Shown here piece after piece: positions 22,438-32,652 of a stretch of DNA of 64,000 bases. A program made the position numbers and the translations under genes. The DNA is taken from the NCBI GenBank assembly GCA_029851415.1, contig CM056743.1, positions 118,202,305-118,266,304 on the forward strand, read 5' to 3'. Below the pieces are notes generated by a model. That model ran no database searches. It had not been told where the DNA came from and saw only the letters and a list, made by a program, of their open reading frames with translations. Source of the DNA: Eretmocerus hayati. Taxonomy: Eukaryota > Arthropoda > Insecta > Hymenoptera > Aphelinidae. Each line of letters opens with the position of its first letter. The stretch's first letter is position 1.

Positions 22438-22808
22438 ACAACCCGGTGTTGTGCGACGCAGGCTTGGCTGATCTAATGGTTGCTCTGGAGGTGAACCATG
22501 CTAAGGTGTACTACGTCGCGAGTGACTGCCCGACCCCGGAGCCGCGTCCCACGACAACGACGACCACAAGTACCACCACGTCCACTACTACCCTAATTCC
22601 TGATATAACGACGACGACGATTTCAACGACAACACCTGCACCGGCCCCGCTGCCGCCGACGACGACGACGACGACGACAACGTCAACGACAGGTTTGCCC
22701 GAGCCAACGGTGCCGACTCCACAGCAGCTTCCACCGACCTTCATCATCGCTGCTGCAGCCGCGGCATCAACTGCAAGCAATGTTTCCTTCGCGGCTACCC
22801 TTGAATAG
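22438..22808 (+). CDS. Last exon of a leucine-rich-repeat protein (LRR C-terminal cap plus Thr/Pro stalk)
   Basis: About 123 codons. The exon opens with NPVLCDAGLADLMVALE and ends that block with YYVASDC. This matches the C-terminal cap (LRRCT) that closes extracellular leucine-rich-repeat arrays, where an NP-x-x-CD start and a later cysteine form disulphides. Next come about 55 residues rich in Thr, Ser and Pro (runs of ACG/ACC codons), typical of an O-glycosylated stalk. A hydrophobic Ala-rich stretch (FIIAAAAAASTAS) and ASNVSFAATLE close it before TAG. That tail could be a GPI-anchor signal or weak membrane segment, so a cell-surface adhesion or receptor role is inferred. The upstream repeats must lie on other exons, beyond the transposon that starts the window side of this intron. 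I recognise no specific gene. Confidence 0.72.
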
Positions 22809-25800
22809 ACAATTCCATGTTTGGTCGTGTAACTGACCAAACACGATTTCTTTCATGATTTTTGAAAAGATCTGCGAGCGTAATTGCCCCACCGCGTTCA
22901 TCCATCTCGATTAGACGTGTAATTCGATCGAGTTAGATTCGACGTGATCCGTGTTGAGGAGCTATTCAACTTCACTGAAATCGGATGTTGGGTGTGATAA
23001 TTTTCGATTATTGACTGCGTTTGTCGCTTTTCGCGACGATTCGAGAGAAAGATTTTCAGACTAGCTAGAAGTCGCGGACTTACACTCTCTGGTGATTTAT
23101 CAGCATGCAGATGTTCGTGATGTGTGTGCCACGTTCAACACGCTCACCTTTTGAACAGCGATTTTCGAATTTTCGAACACCTCAGAGAGGAATCGTGAGT
23201 TTGCAAAATCTCATAAGAGTAAATAATGCATGACAGTAGCAGTAGCTATGAATTTTTTTCTTCATTTTCTTCTAATTTGACATGTATTGTGTGTCCGTGT
23301 ATAGATCGGTACAGAAAGTAAAACTGAAGATGGGCAAATATGTAAATAACTTTTTCATCCTCCTGACGAGCTCATGTGTCAAATTGAGTCAATCATCTCT
23401 TTGTTCTCATCAAGTGGTGACGTTGGAATCTTGTCACCCTGTATCAAAGATATTCTATATCGGGATTGACAATACATTGTATCATCTTCATTGTAATACT
23501 GATAGTTTTATGGATTTGAGTGATATCTTTTGATGTTTCGAAGAGAGTTCGTAGCTCTCACATTACCCCACGTTTTAGCTTTTGATTAATTCTTGATCTG
23601 GGAAAAATGTCGCAGTCACTGAAATTATTCTCATGAACCTCACAATGTTGGTTCGTTCATTCACCACCTTCATTCACGATTTTGTACTTCGCGGATAATG
23701 CTGAAAAAGAAATTAATTAAATTTACGGCAGAGTGGTTTATGCGTGAAAGATTTTTCATTGAAACATTCGATTGACATCACGATGAACGTAAGTACATTG
23801 CTTTGGCTCATTCTTCGCTGAGTATGACACTTATTGCAATTATCTACAATTGAACGATTAGAACCATAGACTATCCCGCAAATCATGTTTTACAGTCCTC
23901 TTGGAACAATTTTTAAGAAAACAGTATCTCATAAGGCCACTACTTGGATTTTCAAATCTTGAATAACTTTCGATGGAGCAAAAAAAAAAAAAATAATAAT
24001 AAAAGTTGAAAGAGTACAAAAATCAATCCGCATCAATATCGCGGGAATTGGAAGTCAGAAATCACAAGTCAAGACAAGAAATGGATGTCCGAACCGAGAC
24101 ATGCATCACAAACGGGAAGCATTTTTCTCGTCACGAAGCGCAGCAAAATTTCTCTGATGTGCCATATCTTTGTCGCACCGACGTTGGATCGTCAATTGAA
24201 CCGATATCGGCATCGATCGCTAATTGAGCGCAATGAGGCACTGCGGGCTCGCTTTATTGCACACGTAGTGTACGGATGACGCGGAGACGAGGCGCGCACG
24301 TGAAATCCGTTTGAACAATAACGAGGTGGGGCCTTCGCGCTCATCATTGCTGCCGCAGCCACGCGTGGGTGGGACCAATTGGGAGCCCGAGTCGACCGGC
24401 GCGACGAGTTGTGCTCGTTAAAAGATTTGAGCGAGACCCGCATACGTAATATCGGGGCCTCCTCCTGGATGTATCTCCTGATGTTTCACACCAGCCAACG
24501 CCTCATTATGGTGCATCAACATTTGCGATGTCATGCGTCGAAAAATTTCTCGCCAAGAGAATTGTTTGAGGACCTGTCCATCGAAATTTTTCTGAAAAGA
24601 GGCCCCACAATATTTCCAAAGACGATACTGAATGTGTATGATAGGGAAAATTCTGATGTTTATTGGCGAACACTAAATCCGTTGAAAAAATAAAAGTCGT
24701 GGAAATTTTTTATTTCAAGAGCTGTCCTTTATGAGCGTGGTAAGCAGCGTATGGCGATGTATCAGTAGTGTCCGGATTGATAGAATATTTAGTACTTTAG
24801 TAGTTGTATTGATTCGCAAGGACAAATGGAAGTTAATCCGTTGATCCATTATTCTAATTGTGACGAGCGGCATGAGATTCAAACCAAGAATTGTATCACC
24901 AAATTTCATCGTAGAATAGGTGAACAAAATATGTTTCATGGTCCAAAATTGATTTAGAAAGTTATGAAAGTTTTTTAAAATGGAAATTACCGATCAATTT
25001 GACAGAGAAAGAAATCAAATTCTTCGGCGACTCACTCATACTAATCCTTTCTTGGCGATTGATCTATTACGAAATGTGTGTTTACATACACAGACCAATC
25101 AATACAGCTTCTAAAATTTTGGTGAAAATTTCCGTTATCCATGAATCAATCATAGCGATATTGGATTACTTTATATTAATTTTAGTACCTTGCATTGATT
25201 GTTATTGGAGATTACAAATGTAAGCGAGAGTAAATAATAGCTCTCTTACTTCTTATAGGTTTGTAATTATACACGAATTATCGTGGTAGTTCGTGACCAT
25301 GATTAATATTAGTAACATCGGCTCAGTTATACTCTCATCTTAGATGATGGGAAACTTGGTTGACGAATAGCAGTAGTTCAGATGTGCTTGAATTTAAATT
25401 CTTATGATATAAGTGGTAGAACTGTTCCTAGAATTACGTATACCACTGGTTGATTTTCATCGATTTCCATTACAAAGTAGGAATACTTGCCAGAGTCATA
25501 GAAATGCCTTGCGTGCTTGGATTTAACAGACGGATTAATACTCATTTGGTATCGCTTTTATGATGTATATTTCATACCCTCTACCTGTAGTCTTAAAAAA
25601 GTATTATAGCACCTATCCTTACATATAATCATTTTTATGATGTAAAATTGTATTTTTCATGAAACTCCAAAATAAAAAGAATTCTGTATCTTGTGCCCCG
25701 TTATTACACGATCGTTTGATCATAGTACCTGTATGTTTCGTCATAATTGTGACAAAACGATGACTAGAGAGGTTATTCGATTTATTCCAGTCCCAAAGAA

Positions 25801-25839
25801 ACAAAGACCATGACATATACTTTTCTTCTAATATTACAT
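22809..25839. other. No further gene recognised; 3' UTR and intergenic DNA
   Basis: The first few hundred bases after the stop should be the 3' UTR of the leucine-rich-repeat gene. I see no clear AATAAA close by, so the transcript end is not placed. A poly(A)/AATAATAAT stretch at about 23978-24003 and a GC-richer patch near 24240-24400 stand out, but neither has a function I can support. Open frames here (up to about 104 codons) have no recognised motifs. Confidence 0.45.
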
Positions 25840-27131
25840 GGTGCTCTGGAAATGAGTTTAAACCAAAAGTGCTTGCCCTTTAAAATTTCTTTTGTACGCT
25901 TAAAATACTTGATATGTGACATTTTCCCTCAAGGACGAGAATCGTGACCGCTCAACCGGAAACAGGATTATGGTTCAGAGAATCGAAAAAGTCCATTTTG
26001 AGATTTTTCTATAAAAAATGAGTATTTACGAGATTAACCTTGGTCTTAGGAAAACAGCCATCGTAGAATTTGACCCACCCTCAACATTCTCACATAAAAG
26101 ATCTCATAGTTCCATCAAATACCACTTCTAAAAAATTGGATTCGTCGTGAAGTGCGTCACGAGGTGATTTCGAAGGGGAAATAAGTTAGCCCGCCGTGAT
26201 GACGGGAATGGGCCACACTCTATACGTCCCTGGATGTGATAGAGATACCGAAAAACTATAAATCGAATGAAAAATTACGATAAACTCATAGAAAACAGCG
26301 TGTCATAGAAAGATCATCGGACAACGAAATATTCAACGCACGGTATCATTCTTTTAGATCATTTCTGGACTGTAACTCAACTGTTACGCCGTATTGACAT
26401 TTTTGAGGATACACCCTGGAAGATCTCTTGAAGTTGTTGAGATCGAATCCTGTGCTTTCCTCCGGTAAACTCGAGTAGTTTGAAGATATTCTGAGTCAAC
26501 AGAACAGTTTCTATTCCAAAAAGAGTCATCTCGTCGTTCTCGATATTGGTCAACTAGATTGAGTAATAATGTAAGAGTTGCAAGAATTTGCAACTCCAAT
26601 ACTGACTCTCAACTTCGAGTATTTCCGAACTTGTGGAGTTTTCCGCAAAGAGTCACATGATTCGGTTTCAAGATTTTGTTTTTCCAGTCCTTTTTTCAGG
26701 GCAAGTCAGTTCTGTATTTATTCACTAATCATCAATTTTCATTCCATTCTTAGTGTTTTGGTCTCTTTATCACATCTAAGGACGTCCAGTGTGGCTCATT
26801 CCCACCATCATGGCGGACTAACTCATTTTCCCTTCAAAATTACTTCATGACGCATTTCACGACGAATTTAATTTTCAGAGATTTCATTTGTGAGGAGATT
26901 GAGGCTGGATGAAATTCTACAATACAATTCTATGACACGCTGTTTTTTTGAGACAAAGGTCCATCTCGTAAATACTCATTTTTTCGTAGAAAACTCGAAA
27001 ACTGGGCTTTTCTGAGGAACAGGAGTGTTTACGATTCTCGTTCTTGCGGGAAAATTTATCATGTATTTTAAGCGTAAACAAGAAATTCTGAAGGGCAAGC
27101 ACCTTTGGGTTAAACTCATTTCTAGAGCACC
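25840..27131. mobile_element. Foldback element, 1.29 kb
   Basis: The ends are GGTGCTCTGGAAATGAGTTT and, on the opposite strand, GGTGCTCTAGAAATGAGTTT. The arms pair over some 270 bp (to about 26110 against 26870) and again at about 26140-26300 against 26770-26880, for example CACTCTATACGTCCCTGGAT against ATCTAAGGACGTCCAGTGTG. Only about 400 bp in the middle is unpaired. No transposase and no obvious target duplication. Superfamily unknown. Confidence 0.68.
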
Positions 27132-29869
27132 GGGATTAAAGACCGACTTTAGAAACTTGGCGATTATTTTGCGAGGGTAGAGCTTTTGTATACAGCGGGA
27201 CTATCAGAATTCAAATTTGCTAGAAGAGAGGCCACGATGACTTGATAATGCCTTTTAATGTTTCAGTAAAAAAATCTACTTTTGTCTCTAACGACTTGGA
27301 TCTATACATCTTGAGAAGAATCTGTCGATCTCGATATGATTAGGCCTTCTATAAGCCATGGTTACTTTGGAATTTTGGTCGTGATTACGGTCTTTTGTGA
27401 GTCAATGGCTATAGTTTTGAGGGAGAGGAGCGCGAGTGAGAAGCGGATGATTCTCAACACAAATTTTTCACGTCGAGTCTCTGAATTTATTTGGATGAAA
27501 TGATTATCACAATCGGGTTGAATATCATAGAGCACATAATGAAACATATAATGCCATTAAAAATTACAAAGCAATTTCAATCAAATATGAAAAGAAAATG
27601 TAATGGCTTAGTTTTGGGGGCGGCTTATTTTTGAAGGACGGCTATTTTCAAGATGGCCTATATTTGGAGGGGGGCTAATATTTGCCGAATTCGGCTCTCT
27701 ACGGCTTATTATCAGAGGATGGCTTATTTCCAGGGTATGGCTGATAATAGGGGCTATTATAAAAGACATCTGCGCCTGTTAGGGTGGAGGAGTATAGCAA
27801 AATGTGACTTTGCCGAACGTGGGAGAGGGGGTTTGACTCGCTGTGACGTCCCAAGACATTATAACGGCCTTTTGTGCATTCGATTCTGAGAATATTGAGT
27901 GGACTGAGGAGGAAGATGTATCAACTGGAAATGCATGCAGCCCAGTGACCGAAGATGATTCGATGTCAACCATTGAGCCAGTAGTTGACTGGATGCAAAA
28001 TCCATGGATCGCAGGAGAACATGACCGTGTTTTAGACTTCAACTCTTATTGAACTCATTAGAGGACAAATTATAATGCCCAAGATGACTACGGTTACACA
28101 ATATTATGTTAGTTTTTGAGGAATATATTGTTCAGGGTAATTGAATTTTGACTTGGATACGATAATCAAGAATGTTGGATAGATTGTAGGTACGTATTTT
28201 TTTCATCTTTTTCAAAGCATAACTTTTTTTGTGCCACGTAGAACTCACTAAAATGTCAACATCGTATTTCTGATGGTCAAAGTATTACCCAGGAATGACT
28301 TGGATCAAATTTCGATTGAAAAAGGGTGCCCCCCCCTCACTCCCGCCTTAGCCACCCACCTCCACCTCCGGCCTCGCACAAGCGCTCGGCAGTGCTATGA
28401 CCCACAGAAAGGGCGGGTTTATGTCACTCGATGCTATAAAATAGCGTACAATACTCGGGAATCAAGAGTCTTGATTATTACACGGCGTGATTGGCACTCT
28501 CGCGCAAGCGCTCGGGCGTCAACTTCACGCCGAATAATAATAAGGCTCTTAGGTCCCTCGTATCGTAAATAACTATTATCGTATCCTTTGTGTGTGCAAA
28601 CATAGAAATTTAGCTATTGCAGACCTACAAGTCGTGATGGAGGAGCCAGAAAATTCAATAAGACAGAGAATACGCTGCTAAAAGAGATTAGGTGAATGTT
28701 TTCTTCTAGCGAAATAGTCTGAGAGAGTCACTCAAATCAATGAGAAATGTGATGAACTGATCATATTCCAAAATCATGATTGAAATTCCCACAAAATAGT
28801 TTCATTTTCTTTGTGGTCCTATACATTTCAGTCGTCCCTCATATTGCACTCATAATCAATGTACAATATCCTCCTATTTAATTATTTCAACATCATTAAT
28901 ATAAACTTCATCAATAGGATATATTCACAAAATCGTATTAAAACTCTCAATGCAGATTTAGTGGATCTGAAACGAGGTTTTCTGAGTGAGATTTATACTG
29001 TGTTTGAGGGAAATTTTGAATCGAATTTCGAGGAAAGAAATCCGTTGGAACATGATCAAAATGAAATTTTCGTCAAAAAACTTGAATCTTCGAGAAAAAT
29101 ATCGTTTAAATCATATTTCAACGAATCCTGAAAGAATTTGATATCAACAAATGGATGTCAAGTACCATGGATATGATTTTTCAGAAAGATGTATAATTTA
29201 TCCAATACGTGATTTTTATGCATTTAGTTTAAAGATGATTAAAATGGAGTTTTTGGTAGAATTTCGGTTTTTCGCAAAAAACTCATTAAATTATGTTAGA
29301 ACGCTTCAACCAAATTCTTAGCAAGACCTGTCATCTGGTTGAAATGTATTTTTGATACAATTGGTTTAAATATGCTCGAAATGGAGTTTTTGTTGAAAAT
29401 TGTCGGTGTTTCTGAACATTTCGGTTTATAAAGATTGAATAGAATTTTGATATTAACCAATACCTAGGTACCCGAATCGCCGTAAGATCAAGTTAGAAAA
29501 AGACATTTTACTATGAAAGTACACAATTTTAGCGATTTTACCTCAAAAAACCTTTAAATCAAATTTGATTGAGAGAGGAGAGCCGCCAAATCACTGGCCT
29601 CATTTTTGAGTCATTTTCCACAACTCGAAAAGCAAAAATCGATAAAGTGAAGTGTAGAAGAGAAAGCGTGGCGCAAAAAAAAAAATATATATATATATAT
29701 ATACATATACCCTGAGAATAAAATATTGCCGTCTGAAAGATTCAACTGTATTGTCACGTGATATTGCCGTATGACCAATACTAGATTGTCACCACAGCAA
29801 GATTATTTTATTATTGCAGTAATCTGGTACGAGTAATCCCAAAAAATCTTTGGATATTAAACAAAAAAT
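27132..29869. other. No gene recognised with confidence
   Basis: Contains AT-rich DNA, a GGCTTATT-type short repeat near 27605-27745 and a TA microsatellite. An acidic 69-codon frame at 27843-28052 (ENIEWTEEEDVSTG, VVDWMQNPW) resembles the acidic tail of some transposases but I cannot assign it. A 90-codon frame at 28859-29131 is Asn/Ile-rich and unrecognised. The 5' part of the outer LINE should lie here or be deleted; I could not find its endonuclease. Confidence 0.4.
29684..29706. repeat. TA microsatellite
   Basis: An ATATAT run of about 20 bp following a run of A. Simple repeat. Confidence 0.85.
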
Positions 29870-30143
29870 TGTGAAAATGAGCTTGAGAATATTGTGTTAA
29901 CATCAGATGAGCTTGATTCAGTTGTAAATAGATTGGACGAAAATGTAAAGGCAGGGCCTGATGGCATACCGGCGATTTTTGTGAAGAAATGTTGGCCAAA
30001 GATTGGTAAGTGTGTGTTGGATATCTTCAATAAGTCTCTTGCTACCGGGGTATTTCCTTCTGCGTGGAAATAATCTTTTATCCAGCCGATTTTCAAGTGC
30101 GGAGGTGTACATGACATTGAAAATTACCGGCCTATTCGCTCCG
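29870..30143 (+). pseudogene. Outer CR1/jockey-like LINE, reverse transcriptase piece 1
   Basis: The plus-strand frame shows LTSDELDSVVNRLDENVKAG, PDGIPAIFVKKCW, LATGVFPSAWK and IENYRPI. These are the N-terminal conserved blocks (0 to 2) of non-LTR reverse transcriptases: the AGPDGIP block, the FP..WK block and the NYRPI block. A TAA interrupts directly after SAWK. The frame leaves the pattern at about 30144, where unrelated DNA begins, and resumes near 30886. This is the same copy as the pieces at 30886, 54971, 57856 and 59518, judged by order and continuity. The element uses its reverse transcriptase for target-primed insertion; this copy is dead. Confidence 0.72.
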
Positions 30144-30885
30144 CTCAAGTTGTCTTAGGGCGCCTCTTATGTTCGAGCCGCACATTAAACAACGGGGGCT
30201 CGCGCGCACGGCTGCACATACATACATGCATACACACACACAAGCACGTTGAGCCTAAAAACATCAAGGCATATACAATTGCTCCAACCAACATGTAATT
30301 CATGACAGACTCAGCATACTACCCCGCACAATACACTCTGATTATACACTTTCATCGCCAAAAGATACACTACAGGTCGAGTCCACTCGACCACGCAATA
30401 CACTTGTGTGAAACAAGTCACAACGCGACGACGAAGTGGAGTCGGGCCGAGGGTCGAGCACGCTTTTGTTGTGTTCGGCGAATATGAGAGAGACTCTCGC
30501 ACTGCAACGAGTAAATTCCATAGATATAATCTGGTATTATATTTCTATGGTACATTCTCACCACCGACACTGTTTATTCGGAACTCTAGTAATAGTGATT
30601 GGCCTATTGACTGAGTCATGATGTTAGACTGATGAGAAGTATTCAGATAGCATCAGCAGACGCCAGTCGACGCGTGAGCTCTATACCTATATCTATACCT
30701 ATATATACGACTCGTCACGGCTGACCCCGTCGCTGGCCCCCGTGTTTTCGTGTGTCTTTTGGCCACCACGAGCGCTACAGGCAGAATTTTTGCCGCCAAA
30801 TAATGGTGATCTGAGCGAATATCCATTCTCAGTTGCTTGGCAAAACCCCTCAATGCTTGTATCCGATGATTGCAACCCGATTGAC
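30144..30885. mobile_element. Unidentified insertion inside the LINE reverse transcriptase
   Basis: About 740 bp separate the NYRPI block from the SDKKEPIQSQHGF block, which in related LINEs lie only a few dozen codons apart. It includes a CA/TA-rich patch (30218-30245, 30690-30712) and GC-richer stretches. I could not find matching termini or a target duplication, so it may be an insertion, a rearrangement or a mixture. Confidence 0.45.
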
Positions 30886-31062
30886 AGAGTTTCTGACAAA
30901 AAGGAGCCCATCCAAAGCCAACACGGGTTTTTAAATGGGAAATCTACCATCACTAATCTTCTCGTTTACCAAGACTTTATTGCCGATTCCCTGAGAGATG
31001 ACTCACAAGTAGACTCTATTTATATAGACTTTGCCAAAGCTTTCGATTCTGTTAACCACGAG
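30886..31062 (+). pseudogene. Outer LINE, reverse transcriptase piece 2
   Basis: The frame shows RVSDKKEPIQSQHGFLNGKS, then NLLVYQDFIAD, and IYIDFAKAFDSVNHE. These are the QHGF block and the catalytic block with the first active-site aspartate (the D of DFAKAFD). The frame is cut at 31062 by the 5' LTR of the large retroelement, immediately after CACGAG, and is resumed at 54971 beyond that element's 3' LTR. An apparent 147-codon frame running through here continues into the LTR, so its last part is chimeric. Confidence 0.8.
31059..31062 (+). repeat. Target duplication CGAG, left copy
   Basis: CGAG directly precedes the 5' LTR and recurs directly after the 3' LTR at 54971-54974. A 4-bp duplication is within the usual range for LTR-element integrase. 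It falls inside the LINE reverse transcriptase, with the LINE frame continuing after it, which ties the two LTRs to a single insertion. Confidence 0.88.
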
Positions 31063-31371
31063 TGTCAAGAACCTAGTCGGTTCCCAAATAGCTCTATATA
31101 CTCCGCACATGGGAGTATATGCGTATACCATATAGGCATAGCTGGTATTCTAACATATAGATGTACCTTGTATTGTAAGCTATAGATATACTATGTATCT
31201 TAATGTATAGGCATACAGAGAAGCGGAGACTTCGAGAAGCTAGGAGAAGCTCCGAGAACCCGCGAGTAGCGCCCGCGAGTCTAGACGAGGGGTGCAAGGA
31301 CAAAGCGCTGCCGCGCCTCACCTGCATTTCTTCTAGCCACGAACGAAGGAGAAACGCGGGGTCTTAGAGAG

Positions 31372-31379
31372 TATAAATA
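31372..31379 (+). promoter_or_regulatory. TATA box of the 5' LTR
   Basis: TATAAATA in a GC-richer context, about 300 bp upstream of the LTR polyadenylation signal. The same box is kept in the 3' LTR at 54543-54550. Confidence 0.75.
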
Positions 31380-31674
31380 GAGCTCAAAAGCTCTGGCAAG
31401 GAGCTTAGATTCGCAGTTTACCACGAGACTCCGTCGAGTACGTTTCGAGCTCTTAGAATCGCAGTACACCGCGAGCTCCCGTCACGTACGACGTTCGTCC
31501 TTAGAATCACGCGCCGGGCTTCTAGTTCTCAGTACGAACTCACCTGCCGATCTGACCACATCGTTCATTAACGCCATTCCGAGTCAAGTACCTCAGCCCT
31601 TGACGGACTCCACTCAAGTAGAATCAACCCCAGTATTTTGTAAAGTCTCTCTCTCGTAATTGTATTTTCGGACT

Positions 31675-31680
31675 AATAAA
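31675..31680 (+). terminator. Polyadenylation signal in the 5' LTR
   Basis: AATAAA following CGGACT. Its partner in the 3' LTR is at 54846-54851 and would be the one used to end genomic transcripts. Confidence 0.65.
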
Positions 31681-31802
31681 CGCAGCTCTAGGGATTCCCT
31701 CGGTATTTATTAGTCTTCCGAATTTCCACCTACCTACCTGTCGAGTCAGGACTCCCCAGGTGCAGTATAAAAGAACCCACGTTACGAATCCCCGTAACAA
31801 AC

Positions 31803-31820
31803 TGGTGTCAGAAGTGGGAT
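31803..31820 (+). other. Primer-binding site
   Basis: TGGTGTCAGAAGTGGGAT starts three bases after the LTR. TGG is the complement of the tRNA CCA end. The sequence looks like the complement of an insect leucine tRNA 3' end; that identity is from memory and needs a tRNA comparison. Confidence 0.75.
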
Positions 31821-31925
31821 ACAGCGTGGAAAAATTCGGAAAATTTTTTACCGCGTCAACCGCGTCGCGTTTCACCTGATTCAACCGCATCCAGCTGCTA
31901 CTGACAAGGAGAAAGGACAGGAAGG

Positions 31926-31973
31926 ATGCTCTTCTGGTTCACCTGCTTCATGGTCTATGCAGCATCTGGGTGA
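31926..31973 (+). CDS. Short leader frame ending at a splice-donor-like site
   Basis: ATG at 31926 opens a hydrophobic 15-residue frame, MLFWFTCFMVYAASG, closed by TGA. The TGA is part of GGGTGAGTAA, which matches the consensus 5' splice donor (GT at 31970-31971). If spliced, the exon would contribute a signal-peptide-like start to a downstream exon. Some LTR elements express a third gene from such a spliced transcript. I found no matching acceptor or downstream frame, so it may equally be a short upstream ORF. Inference only. Confidence 0.35.
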   Translation: MLFWFTCFMVYAASG

Positions 31974-32340
31974 GTAATTTTATAGTTTCCCCGATTTTTG
32001 TCCCTCGTGGGGCGAGTCGCGAGGCACAGACTTTAATTTTCAGAAATTTTTTAGAAGCCAAATATAGTCAAATATCATTTTATATCAGAGAGCAGTTATA
32101 CAACAATAGTGTTGGGCGCAAATTATAATTGAACCCCCTCCAAGCCAATAATTCGAAGTGATAATATTTTACTATATACGATAGCTCGAGCCGAGCTCAC
32201 CCGCAGACAGCAGGGGCCCAGTAGTGATACTTTTCGAACTCGCAAAATTTTTTAATTTCGCCCAAACTTGTACTCTTTGATTAACGCGTCAAAAATTAGC
32301 AGCTACAAATCTATACAAATTTTCAAACCCAAATAACAAG

Positions 32341-32652
32341 ATGGCAAGTAATCGGAGAGATAATGAATACCATGATGCAATAGGAAATGATTCCGATGGC
32401 TCGATTGAGAATAACTCGGGCAATGAAGCTGGACGAGGCGCCGAAGCCTCCAGTACCCCAAGTATCGCCAATGTGAATGGCGTCGCGCACATGGAAAAAC
32501 ACTTTGGGAAACGGTCAATGGAGGGCGACCCTAGGGTCAAGAGGATGATGCCTAGCACTCATGGCCGCCGAAGTTGGGTTGCAACAGCCGGGTGGATTAC
32601 ATATGGAAATTGCTCTTCGCGATCTGAGTCGAATGCTTACGACAGAGTCTGA
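32341..32652 (+). CDS. Small frame overlapping the start of gag
   Basis: 103 codons, starting MASNRRDNEYHD in a good translation context (AAGATGG) and acidic/Ser-rich. It overlaps the first 92 bases of the 908-codon gag frame in a different frame. The longer frame has a TGA shortly before its own ATG, so the two cannot be read as one protein without a frame change. It could be the original Gag N-terminus separated by a frameshift mutation, or a separate small protein. No motif recognised. Confidence 0.4.
   Translation: MASNRRDNEYHDAIGNDSDGSIENNSGNEAGRGAEASSTPSIANVNGVAHMEKHFGKRSMEGDPRVKRMMPSTHGRRSWVATAGWITYGNCSSRSESNAYDRV

Larger units (their letters stand above)
31063..31799 (+). repeat. 5' LTR of the large element (737 bp)
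   Basis: Begins TGTCAAGAACC and ends CCCCGTAACA, giving the usual TG...CA ends. It contains a TATA box, TATAAATA at 31372-31379, and a polyadenylation signal, AATAAA at 31675-31680, so U3, R and U5 can be roughly placed. It matches 54234-54970 base for base in length. Confidence 0.93.

Noticed and set aside
22511..22840. Val-rich 109-codon frame on the minus strand
   Set aside because: It is the antisense of the Thr-rich stalk exon; the plus frame has the LRRCT motif and a splice acceptor.
24006..24693. Frames of 64-104 codons near 24.0-24.7 kb as possible host exons
   Set aside because: No motif, no convincing splice sites around them, and overlapping frames on both strands.
30742..31185. 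147-codon protein
   Set aside because: Its first half is LINE reverse transcriptase and its end runs into the 5' LTR; it is a chimera made by the insertion.
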